A DNA stretch of 64,000 nt from Thermoplasmata archaeon (GTDB lineage Archaea > Thermoplasmatota > Thermoplasmata > RBG-16-68-12 > SOIM01): positions 72,578 to 136,577 of the forward strand of contig JAGLME010000004.1 in the NCBI GenBank assembly GCA_023140195.1, written 5' to 3'. Position numbers and translations under genes: made by a program. The notes below the pieces were generated by a model. That model worked only from the letters and a program-made list of their open reading frames with translations. It searched no databases and was not told the DNA's origin. Positions 1-10,705 of the stretch are shown here, one piece after another (positions within the stretch are counted from its first letter, which is position 1; each line of letters begins with the position of its first letter).

Positions 1-13
1 GCGTAATGAAAGG

Positions 14-343
14 ATGAACAAGGCGGAGGAGGACGGCATGATAGTCGAATTCAGCATATTGCCAGTTGGAGCGGGAGAGAGTCTCAGCAAGCACGTGGCC
101 AAGGCATTGGACATAGTGGGTGAAAGCGGACTGAAGTACCAGTTCACCCCCATGGGAACGATTCTGGAAGGCGAGTACAAGCCGATAATGAGAACGATAA
201 AGAGATGTCACATGGCGGTATTGGAGGACTGTGAGAGGGTGATCACCACAATAAAGATGGATGACAGAAAGCACGCTGTGGGGGAGATCGAGAGGAAGAT
301 CGCATCCGTGGAGAACCGGCTCGGCAAAGAGCTGGAGAAGTGA
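14..343 (+). CDS. MTH1187/DUF77 family thiamine-binding-like protein (start may be ATG at 38)
   Basis: ORF MIVEFSILPVG...; family-typical VEFSxxPxG, TPMGT and EGE motifs. Confidence 0.85.
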   Translation: MNKAEEDGMIVEFSILPVGAGESLSKHVAKALDIVGESGLKYQFTPMGTILEGEYKPIMRTIKRCHMAVLEDCERVITTIKMDDRKHAVGEIERKIASVENRLGKELEK

Positions 344-344
344 T

Positions 345-1517
345 TCATTCCCTCATTATGCTGGTTAGCATCGTTGCGGCTATGACAGATAGTACCATCC
401 CGTAGAGGAACGCGTACTGGACACCGACGAAGGTCCACAAGGCGCCTGCAAGGATACTGGCGGTGAGTTTTCCGATCCCCACGCTCATGTGGTAGGTTCC
501 CAGGCAGGTGGCCTTGATTCCCTCGGGTGCGAGATCGCTGACGAACGCTCTCTGGACCCCATCTATGAATCCATTGGATAGACCGAACATTATGAAAGAG
601 AATGCGATCAAGATCGCTTCTATCTCATACGCGAACAGGAAGCTCATGGCGGCGAAGAACACATAGCCGACCGCTATTGTTGGCACCCGTCCTATCTTAT
701 CGCTCAAAGCCCCCGCAGGGATCGACGAAGCTGCAAACCAGATGTTCATCAGCAGATAGAATGCCAGAGCCATCACTTGGCTCTGTCCCAGGTCCACAGC
801 CCTCAGCATCACGAAGAAGAACGAGAAGTTGCCCAGGGCGAAGATGGTGGCGATCACAACGAAGACCCTCAACCGGACGGGCAGGAACTTGAAACCTATC
901 TTGACTTTGGCCTTGTCCTTCTTGGGCTTTCTCTTTTCCTTTAACAGCAATGAGAGCCCGAAGGCAACGAATGCTGGAATGGCGGCGATGAGGAAGATGG
1001 GCTGGTACGAGGTCGCGAAGATGGCGAGCAGGATTATTCCGAAGATCGGTCCCAGAATGGCACCGCCGGTATCGAGGGCCCGTTGGAAGCCGAACGCCTT
1101 TCCCAAGGTCTTGGGAGAGGTGGACTCGGCCACGAGAGCGTCCCTGGCCGGTTCACGGATCCCCTTGCCCACCCTCTCCGCGATCCTAAAAACGAAGAAG
1201 TGCTGCCAGATGGCGGAGAGGGAGAAGAAGAGCTTCATTATGGCGGAATGGCCGTATCCACCGGAGATGAACGGTTTCCTCTTCCCGGCCCGGTCGGACA
1301 AGTGCCCTGAGAACACCTTGATGACAGAGGCAACGAACTCTGCGGCACCTTCCATGATCCCTACGATGAAGTAGCTGGCCCCAAGCTGGATGACCATGAA
1401 GAAGGGGAGCAGGGGGAAGATTATCTCACTGCTGAGGTCAACGAAGAAGCTGACCACGGCAAGAAGAACGACGTTGGCCGAAAGGCCGGCACCGAATCTC
1501 TTTATCGAAGATCTCAT
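345..1517 (-). CDS. MFS transporter
   Basis: 390 aa, ~12 hydrophobic segments, MFS loop motif GHLSDRAGKRKP and second-half GALSDKIGRVP. Confidence 0.9.
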   Translation of the reverse strand: MRSSIKRFGAGLSANVVLLAVVSFFVDLSSEIIFPLLPFFMVIQLGASYFIVGIMEGAAEFVASVIKVFSGHLSDRAGKRKPFISGGYGHSAIMKLFFSLSAIWQHFFVFRIAERVGKGIREPARDALVAESTSPKTLGKAFGFQRALDTGGAILGPIFGIILLAIFATSYQPIFLIAAIPAFVAFGLSLLLKEKRKPKKDKAKVKIGFKFLPVRLRVFVVIATIFALGNFSFFFVMLRAVDLGQSQVMALAFYLLMNIWFAASSIPAGALSDKIGRVPTIAVGYVFFAAMSFLFAYEIEAILIAFSFIMFGLSNGFIDGVQRAFVSDLAPEGIKATCLGTYHMSVGIGKLTASILAGALWTFVGVQYAFLYGMVLSVIAATMLTSIMRE

Positions 1518-1527
1518 CCGCTCCTCC

Positions 1528-2616
1528 CTAAGGGTGGAAGAAGAACCCTATCGCTATGATCGTGTAAACCATGATCAGAAGGACACCTTCGTACCAGTTG
1601 GATTTCCCGTCAGCAGAGACCATATGGACAACCACGACCGCCAAAGCGATGGCCACCAGCTCGAATATCTCGAAGGCCAAGGTCATTGGGGTGGCGAAAA
1701 GGTGGGAGATGAAGACCAGGACAGGCGCCACGAAGAGCGCGATCTGGGTGCTGGAACTGATTGCTATCCCGACACTCAAGTTCATCTTGTTCTTCCATGC
1801 CATCAAGACGGCGCTGCCGTGCTCCGCCGCATTGCCCACGATGGCGATCACGATGACGCCTATGAAGATCTCCGAGATGCCAGTTACCTTTATGGAGGTT
1901 TCAACGGACGATATCAACAATTCGCTTAGGATGGCCACCCCGATGGTCGCAAGAGTCAGTACGATAATGCCCTTTCTTTTGCTCCAGATGGGCTCACCCT
2001 CTTCGCCCCGGGGATTATAGAAGTGCTTATGCGTCTTCAAAGAGAAGACCAATCCCAGGATGTATGCCGCGATGAGGATGCCGGATATTCCAATGCTCAT
2101 GGCATCGGTTATTCCTTCGACGCCTTCCTCGTGCACGAAAAGCACAAAAAGGGTCGGCATGGCCAAAGCGATGACAGCGAGGGTCAACATGGTCGACCGG
2201 GTGGTTGCCGCACTGGATTCGAACTCCTGTTCCTTGTATCGAGTTCCCCCGACCAGCATGCTGATTCCCAGGACCAGCAATATGTTCCCGATTATCGAGC
2301 CGGTGATGGACGCTTTCACGATCTCGATCATTCCAGAGCTCAAGGCGAAAACGGCGATTATGAGCTCAGTGGCGTTGCCAAAGGTGGCGTTCAGCAGACC
2401 CCCTGGACCGGGTCCCAGGTGAGCAGCCAGTTCCTCCGTCGCCTTTCCCATGACATATGCCAACGGAATTATGGATATGGAAACGAAGATGAAGGTGGAA
2501 ATGCCTGGATCGGCAAGAGATACGAAAAGACTCAGGATGACAAAAACAATGCACAGAATGAATATCTTCTTCGACCTTCTAGCATCGGCTTCTTCCACAT
2601 CCCCAGACTCGTTCAT
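1528..2616 (-). CDS. Ca2+/H+ (calcium/cation) antiporter, CaCA superfamily
   Basis: Two CaCA repeat motifs: GGLLNATFGNATELIIAVFAL and GNAAEHGSAVLMAWKNKMNLSVGIAISSSTQIALFVAP. Confidence 0.92.
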   Translation of the reverse strand: MNESGDVEEADARRSKKIFILCIVFVILSLFVSLADPGISTFIFVSISIIPLAYVMGKATEELAAHLGPGPGGLLNATFGNATELIIAVFALSSGMIEIVKASITGSIIGNILLVLGISMLVGGTRYKEQEFESSAATTRSTMLTLAVIALAMPTLFVLFVHEEGVEGITDAMSIGISGILIAAYILGLVFSLKTHKHFYNPRGEEGEPIWSKRKGIIVLTLATIGVAILSELLISSVETSIKVTGISEIFIGVIVIAIVGNAAEHGSAVLMAWKNKMNLSVGIAISSSTQIALFVAPVLVFISHLFATPMTLAFEIFELVAIALAVVVVHMVSADGKSNWYEGVLLIMVYTIIAIGFFFHP

Positions 2617-2694
2617 CGGAATAGGGAAAAGACCGTTGAATATAAATATAACCGTCCAAAAAGATTGATATAGTGCACCCCTTCTTTTCCCGCC

Positions 2695-4134
2695 GTGCTA
2701 CCCTTCAAGGAGATAAATGTCCTGGACAGGAACTCAGAATTTCACGGGGTCCCCACCATCAAGTTGATGGAGAACGCTGGTGAGGCGGTCGCGAATGTCT
2801 TAGAGAAGAAGTTCGACCTGGAAGGGAAGAAGATCCTGGTGATCTGCGGGACTGGCAACAACGGAGGGGACGGCTTCGTCGCGGCCAGATACTTGAGCGA
2901 GCATTGCGGAGTGCAGGTTGCCCTGGCCAAAAGCGTGGAGGAGATCAAGTCCGGGATAGCGACCAAGAACTTCGCCAGGATCGAAGATGAATTGGACATC
3001 GTTGAATCTGCATCCAATCTGGGCGTTCTCTTACGCGGCTCCGACATCATAGTGGATGCTTTGCTCGGGATCGGAATATCAGGCAATGTCCGGGAACCCT
3101 ATCGGTCCATGATCAAGAAGGTGAACGCTTCCAAAAAGCCAGTGGTCTCAATCGACGTCCCAAGCGGCCTGGGTGCGGACCTGGCCATTCGTCCGACGAT
3201 CACGGTGGCGTTACACGACAAGAAGGAAGGCCAGACCAAGGAGAACTCAGGTCAGATATTCGTGAGGAGCATCGGAATCCCGGAGGAGGCTGAACGATAC
3301 GCTGGCCCTGGAGAGTTCGTTTACTATCCCATACCAAGAGAGGATTCCCACAAAGGGGAGAACGGAAGGGTGCTGGTCGTCGGCGGAGGACCCTTTACGG
3401 GCGCTCCAGCCCTGGTGGGCCTGGCTGCCTACAGAATCGGTGCGGACCTGGTTCACATTGCGACCCCCAAGAACGTTCACGACGTGGTCGCGTCCTTCTC
3501 ACCCAATTTCATAGTACATCCATTGTCTTCCGACAAGCTTGTTCCGGACGACATACCGGTTATCCAAGAGACTGCCAAGAAGGTCGAGGCGATCGTGGTG
3601 GGACCCGGCCTGGGAACGGATGCACAAACGCTGGAGGCAGTGAGATCACTGGTCAGAAAGATCGACCTGCCTTACGCGATAGACGCCGACGGCATCACCG
3701 CAGTCGCTCAGGACCCGACCTGCCTGAAGAATAGGAAGGGTGTCTTGACCCCACATTCCAACGAGTTCAAGAAACTCACCAAGTCAAAAATGTTGAAGGG
3801 CCTGGACGGACAGATCAAGCAGGTGGCTTCACTCGGAAAGTCCACCAAATTCACCATACTCAAGAAAGGCAGCACGGACATCATCTCGGACGGGAAGAGA
3901 ACCAAGCTGAACCAATCCGGCAATCAGGCCATGACAGTGGGGGGCACCGGTGATGTCCTGGCAGGCATAGTCGGAGGACTTATCTCCAAGGGTGTGGAAC
4001 CCTTCAATGCAGCAAGGATGGGTGCGTTCGCGTCGGGTTACGCGGGTGATCTGGCTTTCAGGAAGAGGAGTTTCGGAATGATGCCCATGGATGTGGTCGA
4101 TGAGATTCCCAATGTTCTTAAGGAGTTCCTCTGA
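2695..4134 (+). CDS. nnr: Bifunctional NAD(P)H-hydrate epimerase / ADP-dependent NAD(P)H-hydrate dehydratase (GTG start)
   Basis: YjeF N domain (CGTGNNGGDGFVAARYL) plus carbohydrate-kinase-like domain (LTPHSNEFKKL, NQAMTVGGTGDVLAGIVGGL). Confidence 0.93.
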   Translation: MLPFKEINVLDRNSEFHGVPTIKLMENAGEAVANVLEKKFDLEGKKILVICGTGNNGGDGFVAARYLSEHCGVQVALAKSVEEIKSGIATKNFARIEDELDIVESASNLGVLLRGSDIIVDALLGIGISGNVREPYRSMIKKVNASKKPVVSIDVPSGLGADLAIRPTITVALHDKKEGQTKENSGQIFVRSIGIPEEAERYAGPGEFVYYPIPREDSHKGENGRVLVVGGGPFTGAPALVGLAAYRIGADLVHIATPKNVHDVVASFSPNFIVHPLSSDKLVPDDIPVIQETAKKVEAIVVGPGLGTDAQTLEAVRSLVRKIDLPYAIDADGITAVAQDPTCLKNRKGVLTPHSNEFKKLTKSKMLKGLDGQIKQVASLGKSTKFTILKKGSTDIISDGKRTKLNQSGNQAMTVGGTGDVLAGIVGGLISKGVEPFNAARMGAFASGYAGDLAFRKRSFGMMPMDVVDEIPNVLKEFL

Positions 4135-4137
4135 ATT

Positions 4138-4896
4138 ATGATGCAAGGGCCCAATATGGAAGCAATGCCCATTCCCAACACACCAGCGCTGATCATTGAT
4201 GACAGGATTCTGGTCGTTGCCGACCTCCACATAGGGATGGAGAGAGAACTGAAGGAAGCGGGTTTCATCCTGCCCAGCCAGACAGATAACATCACCAACA
4301 GGCTCATCTCGATCCTCCAGGACAAGAAACCAGAGAAACTGATAGTCCTCGGTGACCTCAAGCACAACGTTCCCAAGACCTCCAGGCAGGAATGGGACGA
4401 GATACCGCTCCTTGTTCAGACGCTGCAAGAACACGTGGAGGAGGTGGAGGTGCTGCCCGGAAATCACGACGGAGGCATTGGCAGGTTATTACCGGTGAGC
4501 GTGAGAGTGTGGACATCGAAGGGGACGGTGGTCGGAGATGTCGGGCTGTTTCACGGACACGCATGGCCGTCCAAAGAAGTGATGAGTTCCAAGATCGCCA
4601 TAATGGGCCACGACCACCCGACGGTGAAGTTCGTGGACAATCTGGGAATGAAGGCCTCGAAGAGATGCTGGGTAAGGACCAACTTCAGGAGAAAGAGCGA
4701 GAGGTATCAGAAGCTGCCAAAGGAGCTCATTATCATGCCAGCGTTCAACGACTTCTGCGGAGGGACGCCGATTAACGACCCCAAGTCCAAGCTGTTGGGC
4801 CCTGTGCTCTCCAACAAGTTCCTGGTCCTCAACAAATCTAAGCTACACCTTCTCGATGGGACGTACCTGGGCATGAGATCGGACCTGATGCTCTGA
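4138..4896 (+). CDS. Archaeal metallophosphoesterase
   Basis: VVADLHIGME, VLGDLKHN, LPGNHDGG and GHDHP metallophosphoesterase motifs. Confidence 0.9.
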   Translation: MMQGPNMEAMPIPNTPALIIDDRILVVADLHIGMERELKEAGFILPSQTDNITNRLISILQDKKPEKLIVLGDLKHNVPKTSRQEWDEIPLLVQTLQEHVEEVEVLPGNHDGGIGRLLPVSVRVWTSKGTVVGDVGLFHGHAWPSKEVMSSKIAIMGHDHPTVKFVDNLGMKASKRCWVRTNFRRKSERYQKLPKELIIMPAFNDFCGGTPINDPKSKLLGPVLSNKFLVLNKSKLHLLDGTYLGMRSDLML

Positions 4897-4940
4897 TTCG
4901 GATTAGTGCCTTTCTTCCTAGCTGGCACCCAGGTCGACCA

Positions 4941-4953
4941 AAAATCTTTAAAT
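4941..4953 (+). promoter_or_regulatory. Candidate TATA box for the giant surface protein gene
   Basis: aaatctttaaatg about 55-65 nt upstream of the ATG at 5007. Confidence 0.4.
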
Positions 4954-5006
4954 GGACAAGTATATCGGTCGTTGCTGGGCAACGGCCCTCCTGAGGAGAG
5001 GTTGAA

Positions 5007-8000
5007 ATGAGGAGATACATCGGTTCGGGGGTATTCTCGATAGTCTTGCTTTTGATGGTGGCGACCACTTTTTCGCCGATAGCGATTGCGAGCGTGAGCT
5101 TGCTGAACGGAGCTAGGAGTGAATCCGTGGACGTTCAGGAAGGATTGGAGGCCGACCGGCCTACGGGAACGCCCATGGGCTGGGAACCGCCAAAGCCCCT
5201 ATTCTTCCCTCCAGATATACAGTTCTGCAACGCTATTCCGAGTCCGCAGCAGGTAGGAAGCGCAGTGAACATCACGTGCATGATCAATGATGATGTTGGA
5301 ATGCTGAATGCTTGGGTGGAGGTGACTGACCCCGACGGTTTGGTCGTTGGCAACTTCTCCATGCTCTTCGATTCAGGATCGATGATGTGGTACAACGAGA
5401 CCATCTACTACAAGGCTGGAGTGTATACATTCACAGTTACAGCGGAGGACACCGAGGGGCTATTCGATTGGGACGATGGAATGGGTGCCTGGGTTTTCCT
5501 GATGACTGACATTACTCCGCCCACGATCACGAATGAAACCGCCGCTCCATCACCGCAGGAGACGGGTCAGAACGTGAACATCACGTGCGACGTGACGGAC
5601 AACGGTGTGGTGGACGAGGTCTGGGTGGAGGTATGGGACCCGGGCATGATCTCGCTTGGGAATTGGTCTATGAGCTTGGATTCGGGCACCGGAAAATGGT
5701 ATCTCGATCAACCGTACCTTGATGTGGGCTCACATTCGTTCACCATCACGGCCTATGATTCTGGCGGGATGTGGGACGTGGCCACGGGCAACTTCATCAT
5801 GGAGGACACGACGCCGCCTACCATCTCCAGTGTTCAAGAGGACCCGAATCCTCAGCAGATGAACGACAACGTCAACATATCGGCTATCGTGACCGACCTG
5901 GACGGAATATCGGAAGTCAGGCTGAGGGTCGTGGACCCGACCATGGCGGAAGTGGGCAACTGGTCCATGAGCCTGGATGCTGGAACCGGAAGGTATTGGG
6001 ACAACAGGACGTACACGATGATTGGTGTTTACAATTATGAGATATGGGCCAGGGATCCCAGCGGTAACTGGAATTCTTACTTCGGCACGTTCACCATACT
6101 GGCCGATGTTACCCCGCCTACGATCTCCGGCCAGATCGCAACACCCGATCCACAGGAGGTCTTCTTCAATGTCAACATAACTGCCACGATCACCGACAAC
6201 ATTGCTGTCTTTGGAGCCTGGGTCCAGGTATGGGACCCGACGATGGGTCTGGTAGGTAACTTCTCCATGGGTGACGCTGGCGGCGGAGTGTACTTCTACG
6301 AGCAGTCGTACGGCATGCTGGGGACGTATACCTTCACCATCTGGGCGAATGACACCTTCGATTGGTGGAGCTCGGCCTCAGGTTCCTTTGTGATGCAGGA
6401 TACGACCGTACCTGTGGTCGACACGATCACCGCCATTCCCAATCCACAAGAGGTCTTCTTGCAGGTGAACATCTCATGCAGGGTTACGGACAACTTCGGA
6501 GTGCAGGAGGTTTGGGTGGAGATCCGCGATCCTACAATGGTTCTGGTCGGCAATTTCAGCATGGTCTACGACGGGGGCACTGGAAGGTGGTCATATGAGC
6601 AGGCGTACGACATCGTGGGTCAATACTCGTTCATCATATGGGCCTTGGATACGAGCGGGAACTGGGGTATGAACACCGAGTTCTTCCTGATGGAGGACAC
6701 CACGCCACCTCAGATAACCGGCACGATAGCGACACCCAACCCGCAGGAGTCCGGCAGCATAGTGAACATCACGGCGACCGTCACGGACAATTACTTCGTC
6801 TTTGAGGGTTTCGTCGAGGTCTTCGATCCCTTTTTGGCGCTCGTGGGCAACTTCTCCATGATATGGGATTCGCTGGCAGGCGAGTTCAGCTTCGAACGAA
6901 GCTACTGGGAACTGGGAGACTACGATTATGCTGTTTGGGCAACCGACCTGGACAATAACTGGGACTCGCTTCAGGGGAACTTCACCATAATCGACACCAC
7001 GGATCCAGTCATATCCAGCGTCCAGAGGACGCCGCAGCCTCAGGAGGTTCACCTAGGCGTGAACATCTCCGCCATCGCCACGGACAATTACATGGTCCAA
7101 CAGGTTGTCATCGACATACTGGACCCGATAGGGGGCGCTGTGGTCAGCACAGACATGGGCTTCGATGTCGGGACAGGGAGATACTTCTACGCGCAGAACT
7201 TCGACATGGTCGGAACGTACTCATGCACCATCTGGGCGAGGGACACCATGAACAACCAGGCCACTTCCGGATGCGACTTCACCATGGTCGATACGACGCT
7301 TCCGATAATCTCGGCCATAACCAACGTACCGGCCCCGGGAGAAGTCAATGCGCCGCTGAACGTCTCCGCGATGGTAACGGACAACTATCAGGTGGACGTG
7401 AACAACGTCTGGCTGAACGTCCTTGACCCGTTCGGGGTGCCAATCGGCAACTTCTCTATGCTCTTTGATTCAGTATCAGGTAGGTTCTACTACGAACGAT
7501 CTTACAGTCAATTGGGTCTGCATCCCTTCACCATATGGGCGGCCGACGTCGGTGGGCTCTGGGTAAAGGCTCAGAATGGATTCCTAATCGATGACAATAC
7601 ACCGCCGATGATCTCGAGTGTGACCGAGACTCCGGACCCGCAGGAGGTCTACGGAAACGTCAACATCTCGGCGGATGTGACGGACAATTACCAGCTGGCA
7701 GAGGTGAAGGTGGAGATAAGGAACCCCATCGGCGGACTGGTCGGCAACTTCAGCATGGTCTACGACGGGGGCACTGGAAGGTGGTCATATGAGCAGGCGT
7801 ACGACATGCTTGGCATATACACGACCGCCATCTACGCCAGGGACATCAGGAGCAATGTGGCGGCAGTTCTGGGGTCGTTCCTCATTCGGGACACAACACC
7901 TCCAACACTGCTGAACACCATCGCGTCACCTGACCCGCAGGACGCTGGCGGTCTTGTCAGGATAGACTCGGAGGTCTCGGACAACTTCTTGCTCGATCTG

Positions 8001-10181
8001 GTCTACGTGGAGGTCTTTGATCCGTTAATGGTCTCGATCATCAACACGACCATGACGGCAGGAGTGACCACACATTGGTACGAACAGGCATATACCCAGC
8101 TGGGAACCCACACATTCACCATAACCGCCTGGGACAGCGAGGGGAACGTTGCGATCGACACAGGGAGCTTCGTCATCGTTGATCTCACCCCACCGAACAT
8201 AGGGGCACCGACGGCAACGCCGGATCCGCAAGAGGTGTACGGAAGCGTCAACGTCACGGTCGACGTGACGGACAACAATCAAATCCAAAACGTGTACATC
8301 AACATAACTGATCCAACTGCAGGCTCTGTGGGCAACTTCAGTATGATAGACCTGGGAGCCGGCATGTTCGGCTATGAGCAGACGTACGATATGCTTGGAA
8401 TATACACGTGCACCATTTGGGCGATGGACACGAGCAGCAATCCGGCCTCAAGGGCATGCTCGTTCGTGGTCCAGGACACAACAAAACCATTGATATCGGG
8501 CCCGACGGAGGACCCACAGCCGCAGAACATTGGCGGAAAAGTGAACATCTCGGCACTGATCACGGACAACTTCCAGATGCTGATAGTCAAGCTGGAAGTC
8601 TTTGATCCAAATTCACTGCCCCTCGGGAACGAGACCATGAACTTCGACGCCGCGAGCGGCAGATACTACTGGGACTCGGCATACGTCACCGTAGGTACGT
8701 ACGACTACAACATATTCGCCTGGGACACCAGCAGCAACGTGGGAGCTTACAGCGGAACATTCGCGATCGACGATATGGTCTCACCGACGCTGACCAACAC
8801 GATGGCGACACCAGACCCGCAAGAGGTGTACAACGATGTCAACATCACATCGAGGATAGAGGACAACCTGAACATCATTCAAACTGCGAACGTGGAGATA
8901 ACCGACCCCGCAATGGGATTCGTTGGCAACTTCAGCATGATCGACCTGGGGACAGGTGTGTTCAGCTATGAGCAGACCTACGACATGCTTGGAACGTACA
9001 CATTCGTCATATGGGCATCCGATCCGGCAGGCAACTGGGGAACGGACAGCGGTTCGTTCGTGATCAGGGACACGACGCCTCCGGAGATCTCCAACATAGT
9101 CACAACATCTCCGCAGGAGATCGAGGTCGGGGCGATAGACATCACGGTCACGGTAACGGACATCTTCGATGATAGTTTCAACATCTCGGTTTGGATAACG
9201 GTGCTTTATCCGGACGGCACCTTGTTCGAGAACGTCTCCATGAGCTATGATGCAGGCAATGGCTGGTTCACCTACCAGAACACCTTCCAGGTAGAGCTGG
9301 GAACTTACGATTTCGAGATATTCGCACTTGATGTGCAGAACAACCAGAACTCTGTTCAGGACTCATTCTTGATACAGGATACGCAGGACCCGGTCGCGGA
9401 TGCGGGACTCGATCAAAACGTGGATCAGGCTGTCCAGGTCACCTTCGACGGCTCGGGGTCGAGCGACAACGATCCGCTGTTCGATACCACTGTCAACTAC
9501 ACGTGGACCTTCGACGACCTCGGAACCCAGACCATGTACGGAGTGGCCCCAACGTATGCATTCGTGAGGGGCGGGGAGTTCATCGTAACACTGACGGTGA
9601 CGGACAGGGCAGGGAACACTGGCACTGATACGGTGACCATCCATGTCGTTGCCGGTCCGAGCCCGCCGTTGACCCCGAGGGTCACCGACCCGACCGAGAC
9701 CACGCTGACAATCTCATGGGACCCGCCGGCTACGTACACTGATGGAACGGTGATACCCGGAGCGGACATCAAGGGCTATACGATATATCGGGCAGCGTCC
9801 TCTGATGGACCCTACACCGAACTGACATTCGTTACCACTCCGACCTACACCGATACTGGACTGGTGAGGAACACCTCATACTTCTACAAGGTCACCTGCT
9901 GGTCACTGGGGGACGATATCGAATCTGAGATGTCAGACTATAAGTCGGGTACTACGACAACCGTGGCTCCGCCTCCACCTGACGATGGCGATGGCGACGA
10001 ACGGCAGGACATGATGATGTACTATCTCCTGATAATCATCATTATCGTTGCAGTGGTCCTCGCGATAGCCGCTGTTGCGATGCGGAAGAGGAAGAAACCG
10101 GAGGAGGAGGAACTCTTGGATGAGGAGTACGAGGATGAAATCTACGAAGACGATGACTATCTCCCGCCTCCGCCTGCATAG
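5007..10181 (+). CDS. Giant membrane-anchored surface protein: signal peptide, 14 tandem Ig-like repeats, PKD domain, FN3 domain, C-terminal TM and acidic/Pro cytoplasmic tail
   Basis: 1724-aa ORF; ~98-aa repeat with consensus TPPxI...P.PQEV..VNIT..VTDN...VWVEV.DP...VGNFSM..D.GTG...YEQ.YDMLGTY.FTIWA.DTSGNW...GSFVI.DT; PKD (VADAGLDQNV..FDGSGSSDND); FN3; TM LLIIIIIVAVVLAIAAVAMRKRKK. Confidence 0.95.
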   Translation: MRRYIGSGVFSIVLLLMVATTFSPIAIASVSLLNGARSESVDVQEGLEADRPTGTPMGWEPPKPLFFPPDIQFCNAIPSPQQVGSAVNITCMINDDVGMLNAWVEVTDPDGLVVGNFSMLFDSGSMMWYNETIYYKAGVYTFTVTAEDTEGLFDWDDGMGAWVFLMTDITPPTITNETAAPSPQETGQNVNITCDVTDNGVVDEVWVEVWDPGMISLGNWSMSLDSGTGKWYLDQPYLDVGSHSFTITAYDSGGMWDVATGNFIMEDTTPPTISSVQEDPNPQQMNDNVNISAIVTDLDGISEVRLRVVDPTMAEVGNWSMSLDAGTGRYWDNRTYTMIGVYNYEIWARDPSGNWNSYFGTFTILADVTPPTISGQIATPDPQEVFFNVNITATITDNIAVFGAWVQVWDPTMGLVGNFSMGDAGGGVYFYEQSYGMLGTYTFTIWANDTFDWWSSASGSFVMQDTTVPVVDTITAIPNPQEVFLQVNISCRVTDNFGVQEVWVEIRDPTMVLVGNFSMVYDGGTGRWSYEQAYDIVGQYSFIIWALDTSGNWGMNTEFFLMEDTTPPQITGTIATPNPQESGSIVNITATVTDNYFVFEGFVEVFDPFLALVGNFSMIWDSLAGEFSFERSYWELGDYDYAVWATDLDNNWDSLQGNFTIIDTTDPVISSVQRTPQPQEVHLGVNISAIATDNYMVQQVVIDILDPIGGAVVSTDMGFDVGTGRYFYAQNFDMVGTYSCTIWARDTMNNQATSGCDFTMVDTTLPIISAITNVPAPGEVNAPLNVSAMVTDNYQVDVNNVWLNVLDPFGVPIGNFSMLFDSVSGRFYYERSYSQLGLHPFTIWAADVGGLWVKAQNGFLIDDNTPPMISSVTETPDPQEVYGNVNISADVTDNYQLAEVKVEIRNPIGGLVGNFSMVYDGGTGRWSYEQAYDMLGIYTTAIYARDIRSNVAAVLGSFLIRDTTPPTLLNTIASPDPQDAGGLVRIDSEVSDNFLLDLVYVEVFDPLMVSIINTTMTAGVTTHWYEQAYTQLGTHTFTITAWDSEGNVAIDTGSFVIVDLTPPNIGAPTATPDPQEVYGSVNVTVDVTDNNQIQNVYINITDPTAGSVGNFSMIDLGAGMFGYEQTYDMLGIYTCTIWAMDTSSNPASRACSFVVQDTTKPLISGPTEDPQPQNIGGKVNISALITDNFQMLIVKLEVFDPNSLPLGNETMNFDAASGRYYWDSAYVTVGTYDYNIFAWDTSSNVGAYSGTFAIDDMVSPTLTNTMATPDPQEVYNDVNITSRIEDNLNIIQTANVEITDPAMGFVGNFSMIDLGTGVFSYEQTYDMLGTYTFVIWASDPAGNWGTDSGSFVIRDTTPPEISNIVTTSPQEIEVGAIDITVTVTDIFDDSFNISVWITVLYPDGTLFENVSMSYDAGNGWFTYQNTFQVELGTYDFEIFALDVQNNQNSVQDSFLIQDTQDPVADAGLDQNVDQAVQVTFDGSGSSDNDPLFDTTVNYTWTFDDLGTQTMYGVAPTYAFVRGGEFIVTLTVTDRAGNTGTDTVTIHVVAGPSPPLTPRVTDPTETTLTISWDPPATYTDGTVIPGADIKGYTIYRAASSDGPYTELTFVTTPTYTDTGLVRNTSYFYKVTCWSLGDDIESEMSDYKSGTTTTVAPPPPDDGDGDERQDMMMYYLLIIIIIVAVVLAIAAVAMRKRKKPEEEELLDEEYEDEIYEDDDYLPPPPA

Positions 10182-10705
10182 GCAGTAACCTCAGGCCTCA
10201 TTGTCCAATGGACCGCCGCATCTCAATAGAGAAAAAAATATCCGCGCCTACCCACTACTCTCGAGAGTTCTTGGCTTTCTTGGTTTCACGGAAGGGGATA
10301 TTCTCATTGTTCCAGAGATGGTAGGCGCGAGTTCCCCCGTTCTCCCCTCCTCTTCTTCTATAGACTCCACCCACATCCGGGAAGGCGTTGGAGGGCCTAT
10401 GGAGCTTTTAAGAGTCAGATCAGATGGGCATGTGTCCAGCATTCGAAGGTCTTTCACTTCAGCCATTTCAGAGCCGGGCCACTTCAGAGTTATCACTCTT
10501 CGAGAATACGTAAGGATACCTCCTCCATAGCAATATGCAAAAGCTGCCATGGTGTCTGCCCACTGCCACCAGTATATACTCTGTAAATGCTGATATTTAT
10601 AACTAATGATGAAGGAGCGCGGATATTCTCACGACAAGAAACTTATAAACATACAATTCATTGCCACAAGTGGTGTAAGAGGGGATTCAACCCACTGGAG
10701 GGAGC

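Noticed and set aside
5220-9370. Regular ~295-nt periodicity that could suggest a tandem DNA repeat or CRISPR-like array
   Set aside because: The period is the codon length of Ig-like protein repeats in one open frame. DNA copies are strongly diverged, and there are no short repeat/spacer units.
10201-10550. Overlapping + (10201-10530) and - (10248-10550) small ORFs
   Set aside because: No recognisable motif, no clear SD or promoter, and mutually exclusive frames; left unannotated.
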